Notes: a model not told the origin generated them from the sequence alone. Shown: positions 17,696-28,543, numbered from the stretch's first letter. The stretch is DNA of 64,000 nucleotides from UBA5336 sp964492485 (GCA_964492485.1 CAZBKM010000013.1:1-64000); one strand, 5' to 3'. Translations and numbers: made by a program.

Positions 17696-18379
17696 TCAGG
17701 CGCGCAGTGCGTAGCCCGCCGAACGCACGGTGCGGATCGGATCCTCGCCTCCGGTTCGCTTCAGGGCTTTCCGCAGCCGACCCACATGCACGTCGACCGT
17801 GCGGGCTTCTACATAGACGTCTGAGCCCCAGACACTGTCGAGCAGTTGCTCGCGGGAAAAGACCCGGCCGGGATGCTGCATCAGATAGTCGAGAAGCCGG
17901 AACTCGGTCGGCCCGAGATGGATTTCTTCCCCGCTGCGCAGGACCGAATGGGCGGTTCGGTCGATCACGATATCACCCACCTGCACCTGGTCTTCCACCA
18001 GGCCCGGACGGATTCGGCGCATGACGGCCCGGATACGGGCCATCAGCTCGGTAGTGGAGAAGGGCTTGCTCACATAATCGTCGGCGCCGGTATCCAGTCC
18101 CCGGATCCGGTCGGTTTCCTCGGTTCGCGCGGTCAGCATGATGATCGGTAGATTGGCCGTTTCCGCGCCATTACGAACCCGGCGGCAGATCTCGATCCCT
18201 GACACCTTGGGCAGCATCCAGTCGAGGAGCAGCAGATCGGGCACGCGCTCCTCGATCATGACGACGGCCTCCTCACCATCCTGGGCGGCGGCGACCTCGT
18301 AGCCCTGCCTTTCGAGATTGTAGCGCAGCAGTTCGACGACGGACTCCTCGTCTTCCGCAATCATGATGTAGGGGGTCAT
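17696..18379 (-). CDS. phoB: Phosphate regulon response regulator PhoB
   Basis: OmpR-family regulator that activates phosphate-starvation genes. The receiver domain (residues about 1-120) has the acidic pair in AEDEES, phospho-acceptor Asp in LLLLDWMLPKVSG and Lys in YVSKPF; the winged helix follows, with VDVHVGRLRKALKRTGGEDPIRTVRSAGYAL. The 227-residue length is standard. It is the last gene of the leftward pst operon, 41 bases after phoU. Confidence 0.94.
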   Translation of the reverse strand: MTPYIMIAEDEESVVELLRYNLERQGYEVAAAQDGEEAVVMIEERVPDLLLLDWMLPKVSGIEICRRVRNGAETANLPIIMLTARTEETDRIRGLDTGADDYVSKPFSTTELMARIRAVMRRIRPGLVEDQVQVGDIVIDRTAHSVLRSGEEIHLGPTEFRLLDYLMQHPGRVFSREQLLDSVWGSDVYVEARTVDVHVGRLRKALKRTGGEDPIRTVRSAGYALRA

Positions 18380-18420
18380 CTGTCAGCTTCTTCCGACTGG
18401 TAAACCACTGGGACGATCGA

Positions 18421-19113
18421 CTAGGGCTCGAGCAGCGGGGCTCGCGGGCGTGTATTGGCCGAGAGATTGTCTCCCGTCACCTGATAATGAACGACTTCGG
18501 CGATGTTGGTGCAGTGGTCGCCGATCCGCTCTAGATTCTTGGCGATAAACATCATGTGCGCGCCACTGCCGATTCGGCGAGGGTCTTCCATCATGTAGGT
18601 GACGACCTCACGAAACAGCGAATTATAATGCTGGTCGATGTCCTCATCGCTGGTCCAGACGCGCAGCGCGGCGGCGGCGTCGCCGTCGGAATAGGCGTCC
18701 AGCACGGCGTGGAGCTGTGCGCAGACGGCCCGGCCCATGCGTTGAATGCCCTTGAGACTGGATCCCATGTCGTTGCCGTCGAGCTCCGGCGTTCGCTTGG
18801 CGATGTTCTTGGACAGATCGCCGATGCGTTCCAGGTCCGACGACACTTTCAGCGCAGCCACCACCAGACGAAGGTCCCCCGCCATGGGATGGCGCAACGC
18901 AAGGAGACGCACGATCCGGCGCTCCACGTCCACCTCCATCTGGTCGACGTCCTCGTCGCGCTCCACGGTCTGGACCGCGAGCGCTCGGTCTCCGGTCGAC
19001 ACCGCGCGGCAGGCGTCGACGATCATCGATTCCGCCAGACCCCCCATGCGCAGGATGTCCGCAGATAACCGCTCCAGGTCTTCAGAGAACGCCGAAACGA
19101 TATGGTGGGACAT
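18421..19113 (-). CDS. phoU: Phosphate transport regulator PhoU
   Basis: Couples the Pst transporter to PhoR/PhoB signalling. The 230-residue all-helical protein has two PhoU repeats with the metal-binding E/DxxxD patterns, such as RDEDVDQMEVDVERRIVRLLALRHP and LERIGDHCTNIAEVVHY. It lies between pstB and phoB, as in many proteobacteria. Confidence 0.95.
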   Translation of the reverse strand: MSHHIVSAFSEDLERLSADILRMGGLAESMIVDACRAVSTGDRALAVQTVERDEDVDQMEVDVERRIVRLLALRHPMAGDLRLVVAALKVSSDLERIGDLSKNIAKRTPELDGNDMGSSLKGIQRMGRAVCAQLHAVLDAYSDGDAAAALRVWTSDEDIDQHYNSLFREVVTYMMEDPRRIGSGAHMMFIAKNLERIGDHCTNIAEVVHYQVTGDNLSANTRPRAPLLEP

Positions 19114-19127
19114 GGGCCTCCTTTACC

Positions 19128-19946
19128 CTAGCCGAAGCGCCCGGTGATATAGTCCTGGGTGCGCTTGTCGCTGGGATTGGTGAACACGGCTTCCGTGTCA
19201 CCATACTCTACAAGGATACCCAGATGGAAGAACGCCGTTTTCTGCGACACGCGGGCGGCCTGCTGCATGGAGTGAGTGACGATCACGATGCAGAAGCGCT
19301 GGCGAAGTTCGTCGATCAGCTCCTCGATGCGCGCCGTGGCAATCGGATCCAGGGCCGAGCAGGGCTCGTCCATCAGGATGATTTCCGGTCCCACTGCGAT
19401 GGCGCGGGCGATGCAGAGCCGCTGCTGCTGGCCGCCCGACAGGCTGGTGCCGGGCGCGTCCAGCCGGTCCTTGACCTCGTCCCAAAGGCCGGCGCGGCTC
19501 AGGCTTTCCTCCACGATGCGGTCGAGATCCTGCTTGTTGGAAGCGAGCCCGTGAATGCGGGGGCCGTAGGCGATATTGTCATAGATCGACTTGGGAAACG
19601 GGTTCGGCTTCTGGAACACCATGCCCACGCGCGAGCGCAAGAGGACCGGGTCGATGCGATGGCTGTTCACGTCCTCGCCATCGATGAAGATCTGTCCCGT
19701 GACCCTGGCGGTCTCGATCGTGTCGTTCATCCGGTTGATGCAGCGCAGGAAGGTGGATTTCCCGCAGCCGGACGGGCCGATGAAGGCTGTCACGGACCGC
19801 GACGGGATCGCCATCGAGATGTCGAAGATCGCCTGCTTGTCGCCGTAGAATACGTCGACATTCCGGCAGTCGACCTTGGTCTCGCCATTGGTGCTGGAAA
19901 GGCCTGACGGTGTCGGGGCGTTCTGGGTGATCGTGGTGTCGGTCAT
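19128..19946 (-). CDS. pstB: Phosphate ABC transporter ATP-binding protein PstB
   Basis: ATPase of the high-affinity phosphate importer. It has Walker A GPSGCGKST, signature LSGGQQQR and Walker B IILMDEP, plus the CINRMND region typical of PstB. The ATG at 19946 is seven bases after a GGAGGT box, so it is preferred to a GTG at 19955; this gives 272 residues. The start lies two bases from the pstA stop. Confidence 0.95.
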   Translation of the reverse strand: MTDTTITQNAPTPSGLSSTNGETKVDCRNVDVFYGDKQAIFDISMAIPSRSVTAFIGPSGCGKSTFLRCINRMNDTIETARVTGQIFIDGEDVNSHRIDPVLLRSRVGMVFQKPNPFPKSIYDNIAYGPRIHGLASNKQDLDRIVEESLSRAGLWDEVKDRLDAPGTSLSGGQQQRLCIARAIAVGPEIILMDEPCSALDPIATARIEELIDELRQRFCIVIVTHSMQQAARVSQKTAFFHLGILVEYGDTEAVFTNPSDKRTQDYITGRFG

Positions 19947-19948
19947 CG

Positions 19949-21553
19949 CTACCACCTCCGCTCAAATCTGCGCCGCAGAAGCACGGCGACGGCGTTCATA
20001 AGGATCATGAAGAGCAGCAGCACGACGATGGCCGCTGCCGTGTTCGGTTCCCAGGCCCGTTCCGCGCCCGTGGACCATTTGAAGATCAGGACCGGCAAGG
20101 CCGTGGCCTCGTCGGTCGGACCGCTCGGCACTTCAGCGACGAAGGCCACCATGCCGATCAGGAGGAGCGGCGCCGTCTCGCCGAGCGCGCGCGCCATGCC
20201 GATGATCGAGCCGGTGAGTATGCCCGGCGCGGCAAGGGGCAGGACATGGTGGAACACCGCCTGCGTGTGGCTGGCGCCGACGCCCAACGCGGCTGCGCGG
20301 ATCGAGGGCGGCACGGAGCGCAACGCGGCGCGCGAGGCGATGATGATCGTCGGCAGGGTGAGCAGGCCCAGGACCAGGCCGCCAACCAGCGGCGCCGAGC
20401 GCGGCAGGCCGAACAGGTTCAGGAACACCGCGGCTCCAAGCAGGCCAAAGACGATGGAGGGCACCGCGGCCAGATTGTTGATGTTCACCTCGATCATGTC
20501 AGTGATGCGGTTCTTCGGCGCGAACTCTTCCAGATAGAGCGCGGCTGCGATTCCCACCGGGACGGCAAAAAGGGCCGTAATCAGCATGGTGAAAATGGAG
20601 CCGACCAGCGCGGCCACGACGCCGGCGATCTCCGGATAGGTCGAGTCCGCATTGGTCAGCAGGCTCCAGTTCAGCCCCCTCTGGATGCGCCCCATCTCCT
20701 TCAGCGCCAGCGTCCAGGCGATCTGACGGTCCGTCACGTTCCGTTCGGCCTCCGGCAGGTCGATGATACGCGTGTCCAGGGGGCCGTTGAGCAATTCCTC
20801 GACGGTTCCGGTCATCATCGTGCCTTCGATGACGGCATCGGCCACGCGGTCGGGATAGGTTCGCATCACGCTGGTGCCGCGCTGCAGCAGGATCGAGCGC
20901 GGGGCGTCGGTCTCCGCCGCCATGGCCGACGAGGTGCGCAGGCGCTCCACCAGGTTGGAAAAGGCGTCGCTGGCGCCGGCGAGGCGGATCCCTCCATCCT
21001 CCAGCCGTCTGGCTTCGCGGGCCGGTCCCGTCGTCAGGCGGATCTGGTCGCTGACCTGCCCCTTCAGGAACAGGTCCATGTCGTCGGACAGAGCCGCCGT
21101 ATAGGTGACGGTCTCCCCGATCCGGGAGGGGGTCTCCGCCGTCTTGCGGGCCATCGGCAGCACGGCCAGTCGGGTGATCAGGCCGTTGAGCTGGACGGTG
21201 AGGCGGCGGCTCTCCTCAGCCTCCGGAAAGGTGGTGTCGAGATCGTCGCGCACCAGCTTGTAAAAGCCGGACACGTTCTCCGCGATCGACTGGGTGTCGC
21301 CGACCCCTTCGGGCGCGACGATGTCGGGCGCAAGCGTCAGTTCGAACTTCACCTTGTGGTGGGTGAACGCCGAAAGCGCCTGGGAGCCGATGGAGAGGAG
21401 AAGGATCGCAAGCATGGCGACGGCCAGGCCAATCGCCACCTGGCCATAGGCCTTGAAGCGCCGTTCCGCGCGGTTGCGGCGTTTCAGCCGGGCCAGCGCC
21501 TGGGGATTGGTGAATTGCGACGGGGCGCCGGCTGAGGTCTCGGTGTCAGTCAT
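19949..21553 (-). CDS. pstA: Phosphate ABC transporter permease PstA (long form)
   Basis: Inner-membrane permease of the Pst importer. At 534 residues it is almost twice E. coli PstA. After one TM segment (residues about 35-60), an additional hydrophilic domain of some 200 residues (DUF3333 type) precedes the usual permease domain, which contains the EAA-like AAALGVGASHTQAVFHHVLPLAAPGI loop. The long form is common in Alphaproteobacteria. It overlaps pstC by eight bases. Confidence 0.92.
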   Translation of the reverse strand: MTDTETSAGAPSQFTNPQALARLKRRNRAERRFKAYGQVAIGLAVAMLAILLLSIGSQALSAFTHHKVKFELTLAPDIVAPEGVGDTQSIAENVSGFYKLVRDDLDTTFPEAEESRRLTVQLNGLITRLAVLPMARKTAETPSRIGETVTYTAALSDDMDLFLKGQVSDQIRLTTGPAREARRLEDGGIRLAGASDAFSNLVERLRTSSAMAAETDAPRSILLQRGTSVMRTYPDRVADAVIEGTMMTGTVEELLNGPLDTRIIDLPEAERNVTDRQIAWTLALKEMGRIQRGLNWSLLTNADSTYPEIAGVVAALVGSIFTMLITALFAVPVGIAAALYLEEFAPKNRITDMIEVNINNLAAVPSIVFGLLGAAVFLNLFGLPRSAPLVGGLVLGLLTLPTIIIASRAALRSVPPSIRAAALGVGASHTQAVFHHVLPLAAPGILTGSIIGMARALGETAPLLLIGMVAFVAEVPSGPTDEATALPVLIFKWSTGAERAWEPNTAAAIVVLLLFMILMNAVAVLLRRRFERRW

Positions 21554-22946
21554 ACTTTTCCCGATACTTCTGCACCACGCGGAGCGCGATCAGGTTGAAG
21601 ACCAGCGTGACGAGGAACAGCACGAACCCCAGTGCGAAGGCAGACAGGGTTTTCGGACTGTCGAACTCGCTGTCGCCGGTCAGGAGGTCGACGATCTGGA
21701 CCGTGATGGTCGTGATCTCCGCTGTGGGGTCCAGCGTGATGTTCGGGCTGCGGCCTGCGGCCATCACGACGATCATGGTTTCGCCGATGGCACGCGAGAT
21801 CGCGAGAAGCAGGGCCGCGATGATGCCCGGCAGGGCCGATGGCAAGACCACCTGGCGGATCGCCTCGGACTTGGTCGCGCCGATCCCGAACGCGGCGTCG
21901 CGCAGCGACTGGGGAACGGCATTGATCACGTCATCGGAGAGCGAGGACACGAAGGGGATGATCATCACGCCCATGACGAGGCCGGCGGCCAGCGCATTGC
22001 TGGGCGCTGCGGCCAGAAACCCGTCCGGCACGAAGGGCAGGGCGTTGACGGCCAGGGCCAGCTCCCTGATCAGGGGCGCGACAAGAATGATGGCAAAGAA
22101 GCCGTAGACCACCGTGGGAATGCCGGCGAGCACCTCCAGGACGGGCTTCGCCACCGACCGGGTTCGGGGGCTGGCGTATTCCGACAGGTAGATTGCCGCA
22201 TAGAGGCCGATCGGTGCGGCGACCGCCATGGCGATCAGGGAGATCAGGAACGTGCCGAAGAAGAGCGGTATGGCGCCGAAATCCGCATTCGTCTGTGCGT
22301 TCCACTCCAGGCCGAACAGGAAACTGAAGACGGGAATGCGCGCGAAGAAGCGCAGGCTCTCGAAGAACAGCGAGACCACGATGCCGATTGTCGTGGCGAT
22401 CGCGATGGCGGCGCAGATGAACAGCAGCCACTGAATGCCGGACTCGACCTTCAGCCGGGCCCGGAACTGCGGCGCGAGGCGGCCGCGGGCGAACAGGAAG
22501 CCGGCGGCGGCCGTGCCGAGCGCCGCGACGAGTGCAAGCAGGCGCACAAGGCCGCTGAGTTCGGCATACCGTCTGACGATGGCGGCGAAGACCGGGTCGC
22601 TGTCATAGGTGGCCGGATCCATCCGGTTGGCTTCGGTCACCCGATCCAGATACTGGGCGAGGGCCACGGGTTCCATGGCGTCGAAACCGTTGGGCAACTC
22701 CGCAGTCAGCAGACTGCGCACCAGGGCCTCGCCGAACAGCGCATAGGCCACGAGCACCACCGCCGCTGGCGCGACGGTCCACATGCCCAGGAAGTAGCCA
22801 TGATAGTTGGGCTGGGAGTTCAGACGCGCGTCGCCCGCGAACCCCATGGCCTGGCTGCGGCCCGCAAGGAAGGCGAGGCATCCTGCGGCGGCGAGCACCG
22901 CGAAAACCAGCCAGCCAAGCGGAAGGTGGCCGAACGTCTGCAACAT
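21546..22946 (-). CDS. pstC: Phosphate ABC transporter permease PstC
   Basis: Partner permease of PstA. The 466-residue protein has several extra N-terminal TM segments before the canonical permease domain, which starts near residue 190 and includes ASPRTRSVAKPVLEVLAGIPTVVYG and the loop DAAFGIGATKSEAIRQVVLPSALPGI. It heads the operon, directly downstream of a Pho-box-like site. No periplasmic phosphate-binding protein PstS is encoded next to it. Confidence 0.93.
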   Translation of the reverse strand: MLQTFGHLPLGWLVFAVLAAAGCLAFLAGRSQAMGFAGDARLNSQPNYHGYFLGMWTVAPAAVVLVAYALFGEALVRSLLTAELPNGFDAMEPVALAQYLDRVTEANRMDPATYDSDPVFAAIVRRYAELSGLVRLLALVAALGTAAAGFLFARGRLAPQFRARLKVESGIQWLLFICAAIAIATTIGIVVSLFFESLRFFARIPVFSFLFGLEWNAQTNADFGAIPLFFGTFLISLIAMAVAAPIGLYAAIYLSEYASPRTRSVAKPVLEVLAGIPTVVYGFFAIILVAPLIRELALAVNALPFVPDGFLAAAPSNALAAGLVMGVMIIPFVSSLSDDVINAVPQSLRDAAFGIGATKSEAIRQVVLPSALPGIIAALLLAISRAIGETMIVVMAAGRSPNITLDPTAEITTITVQIVDLLTGDSEFDSPKTLSAFALGFVLFLVTLVFNLIALRVVQKYREKYD

Positions 22947-22995
22947 GGCGCTGAGAACCCCTTCCTTTCCCGTCCGCCCCGTCTAGGGCCACATG

Positions 22996-23013
22996 CTTAC
23001 ACTTCTATGACAG
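22996..23013 (-). promoter_or_regulatory. Pho-box-like PhoB site before pstC
   Basis: Read on the minus strand, the site is CTGTCAT, AGAA, GTGTAAG: one perfect seven-base half-site, a four-base spacer, and a second half matching 4 of 7 positions of the consensus. It lies about 50 bases upstream of the pstC start, where PhoB would activate. Confidence 0.6.
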
Positions 23014-23061
23014 CCGGACCGTTTGGATAGATCGTGATCGGATGACAAGCCCCGGACACGC

Positions 23062-23089
23062 AAAAGGGCGGCTCCGTTCGGAGCCGCCC
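23062..23089 (-). terminator. Terminator of groES-groEL
   Basis: A perfect 10-bp stem GGGCGGCTCC / GGAGCCGCCC with a four-base loop. On the minus strand it is followed by TTTT. It lies 48 bases after the groEL stop and separates groEL from the pst operon. Confidence 0.88.
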
Positions 23090-23136
23090 TCGTGTCTGGT
23101 CCGGCGATCGGGCCGGCCGGCAGGGTCAAACCGGGC

Positions 23137-24966
<1,830 letters not shown>

Positions 24967-25052
24967 ATTCGGATACCTCTCCTGATGTCTGGATGTTGTC
25001 TTGAAACGGACAGGCGCTCACAGCCGTTACCGGCCATGTGCGCGGTCCATTG

Positions 25053-25343
25053 CTAGCCCTGGATGATCCCGAGGATGTCGCTCTCTTTCATGATGAGCAG
25101 TTCCTCGCCTTCGATCGTCACTTCCGAGCCGGACCACTTGCCGAACAGGATCTTGTCGCCGACCTTGACCTCGAGGGGGATGATCTCGTTGTCGTCGCCA
25201 CGGGCGCCGGCGCCCACGGCCAGGACTTCGCCCTGCTGCGGCTTTTCCTTGGCCGTATCCGGGATGATGATCCCGCCAGCCGTTTTTTCGCTCTCCTCGA
25301 TACGACGGACGAGCACGCGATCATGAAGCGGACGGAATTTCAT
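25053..25343 (-). CDS. groES: Co-chaperonin GroES
   Basis: Lid of the GroEL chamber. The 96-residue protein has the start MKFRPLHDRVLVRRIEESEK, the mobile-loop region TAGGIIIPDTAKEKPQQGEV, and VKVGDKILFGKWSG. The ATG at 25343 follows a strong GAAGAGGG stretch. It is the first gene of the groESL operon, 86 bases before groEL. Confidence 0.97.
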   Translation of the reverse strand: MKFRPLHDRVLVRRIEESEKTAGGIIIPDTAKEKPQQGEVLAVGAGARGDDNEIIPLEVKVGDKILFGKWSGSEVTIEGEELLIMKESDILGIIQG

Positions 25344-25409
25344 GAGGCCCTCTTCTTCCTTGATGCTGTTGAACCAGAAAATCTGCGCCAGCCCCGGAGT
25401 GCGCGAGTT

Positions 25410-25436
25410 TTGGCACTCGCCCACCCCGACTGCTAG
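25410..25436 (-). promoter_or_regulatory. CIRCE operator for HrcA
   Basis: TTGGCACTC, nine bases, GACTGCTAG: the inverted-repeat layout of CIRCE (TTAGCACTC-N9-GAGTGCTAA) with three mismatches in 18 positions. It lies between the predicted promoter and groES, the usual position for HrcA repression of groESL. Confidence 0.8.
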
Positions 25437-25447
25437 CGACGGGGTGG

Positions 25448-25475
25448 ACATAGGCATCGTGGAAGAGGGCGTCAA
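25448..25475 (-). promoter_or_regulatory. Candidate groESL promoter
   Basis: On the minus strand TTGACG (25475-25470) is followed after 16 bases by CTATGT (25453-25448), just upstream of the CIRCE operator. The spacing and the operator position make this a likely vegetative promoter. It is inferred from sequence only. Confidence 0.55.
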
Positions 25476-25630
25476 CGCCGGTCCCGCAGAAAAAGGTCTC
25501 CGGGCCGGATCACTGCGATCGCCGGCGCGCCGCAGCGCGGTGCGTGCTATGATGGCCTTGTCTGCCCGGCTGGTCTTGCCGGCTCCCATTGGGCAGAGTG
25601 AGGCGCGGTGGACAAGGGGGAGCGTGGGGA

Positions 25631-26314
25631 ATGATCTGGTGGATCCTGCCGGCACTTGCCGGCGTCGTCGGCCTGATGCTGACATTTGCCGGCCTGTCGA
25701 AACTGTTCGACCTGAAACCTGCATCGGGCGCGACGCGCGTTTTCTTCGGCGTGGGGTTCCTCGGTCTGGCAGGCGTGGTCGCCTTCGCCGGGCTGAATCT
25801 CCAGACTTACAAGCGGCTGTCGCTGGAACGCGACGTCGTGACCATCAGCTTCGAGGCCACCCCGGCCCCCGACACCTACACCGCGACGCTGCTCTATCCG
25901 GGGGGGCAGCCGTCGGAAACCTACATTCTCAGGGGTAACGAGTGGAACCTCAACGCCCGTGTGATCAAGTTCAAGCCGCTCTCGAACATGCTGGGCTATG
26001 ACAGCGTCTACAAGCTGGACCGCCTCTACGGGCGCTATGAGGACGTCGCGCGGGCCGGCGAGACGATGGGCGTTCCGCTGTCGGAGAATCCCGGGCTGGA
26101 CGTCCGGGCGCTTGCTGAGGCGTATGGCGGACGCTTCGGCATACAGGACGCGTCCTACGGATCGGCCGTCTACAATCCGATGGCCGACGGACTGGCCTAT
26201 CGCGTAAGGATGACGCAAAGCGGGCTGATCGCCCGCTCGGCCAATGCGGCGACCCGCGCGCGGGTCGGCGATCCGCCGGCGCCGGACGAAACGCGATCGG
26301 ACACGGAGAACTGA
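25631..26314 (+). CDS. Membrane protein of unknown function
   Basis: A 227-residue protein that I do not recognise. Two hydrophobic segments (residues about 3-24 and 33-55) anchor it in the inner membrane; the rest is a soluble domain with beta-rich character (VTISFEATPAPDTYTATLLYPGG) and a WNLNARVIKFKP segment. The ATG at 25631 follows GTGGGGA. The gene ends one base before the methyltransferase start, so the two are probably cotranscribed. It is divergent from groES. Confidence 0.7.
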   Translation: MIWWILPALAGVVGLMLTFAGLSKLFDLKPASGATRVFFGVGFLGLAGVVAFAGLNLQTYKRLSLERDVVTISFEATPAPDTYTATLLYPGGQPSETYILRGNEWNLNARVIKFKPLSNMLGYDSVYKLDRLYGRYEDVARAGETMGVPLSENPGLDVRALAEAYGGRFGIQDASYGSAVYNPMADGLAYRVRMTQSGLIARSANAATRARVGDPPAPDETRSDTEN

Positions 26315-26315
26315 A

Positions 26316-26957
26316 ATGGGACTTTGGGATCGCTATGTCGTGCCGCCCCTCGTTTCCGCTGCGTGCTCGACCAGGCCGATCATGAAGCAGCGCGAGAAGG
26401 TGGTGCCGGCGGCCGAGGGCGTGGTTCTGGAGCTCGGCTGCGGATCCGGCACGAATTTCGCCTATTACGATCCGCAGAAGGTCACCCGCCTGGTCGCGCT
26501 CGAGCCATCTCCCGGAATGGCCGCCAGGGCGCGCAAGACCCTGTCGACCGGTCCTCTTGCGTCCGGCCTGCTGCCTGCGCGCACCGAGGTGGTCGAGGCC
26601 GGGGCCGAGTCCATCCCGCTTGAGGATGCCAGCGTCGACACGGCCATCATCACCTTCGTCCTCTGCACCATCCCGGACTGGCAATCCGCCCTGGCTGAGA
26701 CCCGGCGTGTCTTGAAGCCCGGCGGCCGGATCCTGTTCTCCGAGCATGGCCTGGCACCGGATCCGGGGGTCTCCCGTTGGCAACGCCGGATCGAGCCGGT
26801 CTGGAAGCGCCTGGCGGGTGGCTGTCACCTGACCCGAGACACCGGCGCGATGTTCCGCGAAGCCGGCTATGCGCTCGATGGGGTGGAGACCATGTACCTG
26901 CCCAACTCCCCGCGCATCGCCGGATTCGTGAGCTGGGGTGCCGCGCGCCCGACTTAG
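26316..26957 (+). CDS. SAM-dependent class I methyltransferase
   Basis: A 213-residue methyltransferase of the UbiE-like fold. Motif I is VVLELGCGSGTNFAYY (about residue 37), with the acidic motif II in LVALEPSPGMA, motif III-like SIPLEDASVDTAIITFVLC and RVLKPGGRILFSEHG. The substrate is unknown; a small molecule or lipid is likely from the subfamily. It begins one base after the upstream membrane protein. Confidence 0.85.
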   Translation: MGLWDRYVVPPLVSAACSTRPIMKQREKVVPAAEGVVLELGCGSGTNFAYYDPQKVTRLVALEPSPGMAARARKTLSTGPLASGLLPARTEVVEAGAESIPLEDASVDTAIITFVLCTIPDWQSALAETRRVLKPGGRILFSEHGLAPDPGVSRWQRRIEPVWKRLAGGCHLTRDTGAMFREAGYALDGVETMYLPNSPRIAGFVSWGAARPT

Positions 26958-27028
26958 CTTCGAAAGCTGGACGCCGGCGGCGTCAGGGCCTATCTGCGGC
27001 GCGGTACGGGACCGCAAGGAGTGCGCCG

Positions 27029-27469
27029 ATGGCCTACTGGCTGTTCAAGTCAGAACCTTTCAAATGGGGCTGGGATCAGCAGAAGGCGCGGGGCGATGCC
27101 GGCGAGGAATGGGATGGGGTCCGGAACTACCAGGCGCGCAACTTCATGCGCGACATGAAGGTGGGCGATCTCGGCTTCTTCTATCATTCCAATGAAGGCA
27201 AGGAGGTGGTCGGCGTGGTCGAAGTGATCGCCGAAGCCCACCCTGACAGCACGGCCGACAATCCGGCCTGGGAGTGCGTCGACATCAAGGCCGTCTGCGA
27301 CATGCCGCACCCGGTGACCTTGAAGGATGTTAAAGCCAATCCTGCCCTCTCGGACATGGCGCTGGTGACGTCGATGCGCCTGTCCGTCCAGCCGGTAAAG
27401 CCGGAGGAATGGCGGGAAGTCTGCCGCATGGGCGGGCTCGACCCCGATACGCTGACCCCCCTGGATTGA
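27029..27469 (+). CDS. EVE domain protein (PUA-like)
   Basis: A 146-residue single EVE domain, the fold of human THYN1, thought to bind modified nucleobases. Diagnostic segments are MAYWLFKSEP at the start, WDGVRNYQARNFMRDMKVGDLGFFYHS, and the closing VTSMRLSVQPVKPEEWREVCRMGGL. The ATG has an AAGGAG box upstream. Its stop codon directly abuts a dispersed repeat. Confidence 0.92.
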   Translation: MAYWLFKSEPFKWGWDQQKARGDAGEEWDGVRNYQARNFMRDMKVGDLGFFYHSNEGKEVVGVVEVIAEAHPDSTADNPAWECVDIKAVCDMPHPVTLKDVKANPALSDMALVTSMRLSVQPVKPEEWREVCRMGGLDPDTLTPLD

Positions 27470-27470
27470 G

Positions 27471-27511
27471 GCATTTTCACCGGGTCTGATTGACTTGAAG
27501 ATGTGCTAGGC
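27471..27511 (+). repeat. Dispersed mosaic repeat, copy R1 (short)
   Basis: GCATTTTCAC followed by a stretch ending in GATTGACTTGAAGATGTGCTAG. It matches the edge module and the right half of the hairpin module of R4 (36804-36954) and R5. It begins one base after the stop codon of the EVE gene. The left hairpin arm is missing. Confidence 0.75.
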
Positions 27512-27576
27512 GGCGGCACCCCGGTTCCGCCCCCTGATCCATACAAGCGGCGGGGCCCAGGCCTATCTTCAGAGAC

Positions 27577-28533
27577 ATGCCACTCCCGCTTATCCACCAC
27601 GCGGACTATGACGCCGCGAGTGTCCCGGACGGGCACCGGTTCCCCATGCGCAAGTATTCCCGGGTGGCCGAGCGACTTCGGTCCCGCGGGGCGGTCTTCA
27701 CCGTGCCACGTCATGCGCCCGAGGCATGGCTTATGGCGGTCCACGATCCGGCCTATGTCGCGGCGATCCTGAACCAGACACTTGATCGGGCGGCGGCCCG
27801 GCGCATCGGCTTCGAGATCACGGCGCCTCTGGCGCGGCGCGCGGCGGCGTCTGCCGCGGGGACCACCCTTGCCGCGAGACTTGCCCTCGATACGGGTGCG
27901 GCGGCGAACCTGGCCGGGGGCAGTCACCATGCCGGGCCTGGCGGAGGGGCAGGTTTTTGCGTCTTCAACGATGTCGCGGTGGCCGCCCGTCAGATCCTTG
28001 ACGACCGTCTTGTCAGGCGGATTGCGGTGATCGATTGCGATGTGCACCATGGAGACGGGACCGCCCTGATCTTCGCCGGCACCGATGCGGTCTTCACCTT
28101 CTCTCTCCATTGCGAGGACAACTGGCCCCGTACGAAGCCGCCCTCCGATCTGGACGTGGGTCTGCCGAAAGGGACCGGGGATGCCGCCTATCTGGAGGCG
28201 CTGTCACAGGCGCTGCCGATCATATTCGACCGGGCGCGCCCCGATCTGGTGTTCTACAATGCCGGGGTAGATCCTCATCATGACGACCGGCTCGGACACC
28301 TGGCGCTTACCGATACCGGCCTTGCGTCGCGCGACAGACTGGTGGCGGAAGCGTGCCGGGTTCGCGGTGTTCCGATCTGTGGCGTTCTGGGCGGTGGCTA
28401 TGGTCATGACCCCGACGCAGTGGCGGATCGACACCTGTTCATGATCGAGGCGCTGGCCGATCTGGCCGGGGGACTTGCCGGCCAGCAAGCCGAGAACAGT
28501 GTGGGTCGCGGCGAAAAAAGGCCGCTCCGGTAA
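27577..28533 (+). CDS. Histone deacetylase-like amidohydrolase
   Basis: Zinc hydrolase of the class II HDAC / acetoin-utilisation / acetylpolyamine amidohydrolase family, 318 residues. The active site is complete: the His pair in GGSHHAGPGGGAGFCVFND, the metal ligands in VIDCDVHHGDG and NAGVDPHHDD, and the catalytic Tyr in GGGYGH. In bacteria these enzymes act on acylated small amines or lysines; the substrate here is unknown. Its last bases overlap a terminator that serves the opposite strand. Confidence 0.9.
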   Translation: MPLPLIHHADYDAASVPDGHRFPMRKYSRVAERLRSRGAVFTVPRHAPEAWLMAVHDPAYVAAILNQTLDRAAARRIGFEITAPLARRAAASAAGTTLAARLALDTGAAANLAGGSHHAGPGGGAGFCVFNDVAVAARQILDDRLVRRIAVIDCDVHHGDGTALIFAGTDAVFTFSLHCEDNWPRTKPPSDLDVGLPKGTGDAAYLEALSQALPIIFDRARPDLVFYNAGVDPHHDDRLGHLALTDTGLASRDRLVAEACRVRGVPICGVLGGGYGHDPDAVADRHLFMIEALADLAGGLAGQQAENSVGRGEKRPLR

Positions 28534-28543
28534 GGGAGCGGCC
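28514..28543 (-). terminator. Terminator for the OmpW-like gene
   Basis: GGCCGCTCC / GGAGCGGCC, a nine-bp stem. On the minus strand it is followed by TTTTTT (the A run at 28514-28519). It lies about 150 bases beyond the ompW-like stop, with a dispersed repeat between. Confidence 0.8.

Noticed and set aside
20246..21535. 429-codon plus-strand frame over pstA
   Set aside because: Antisense to pstA; its His/Arg/Gln-rich composition is typical of a shadow frame.
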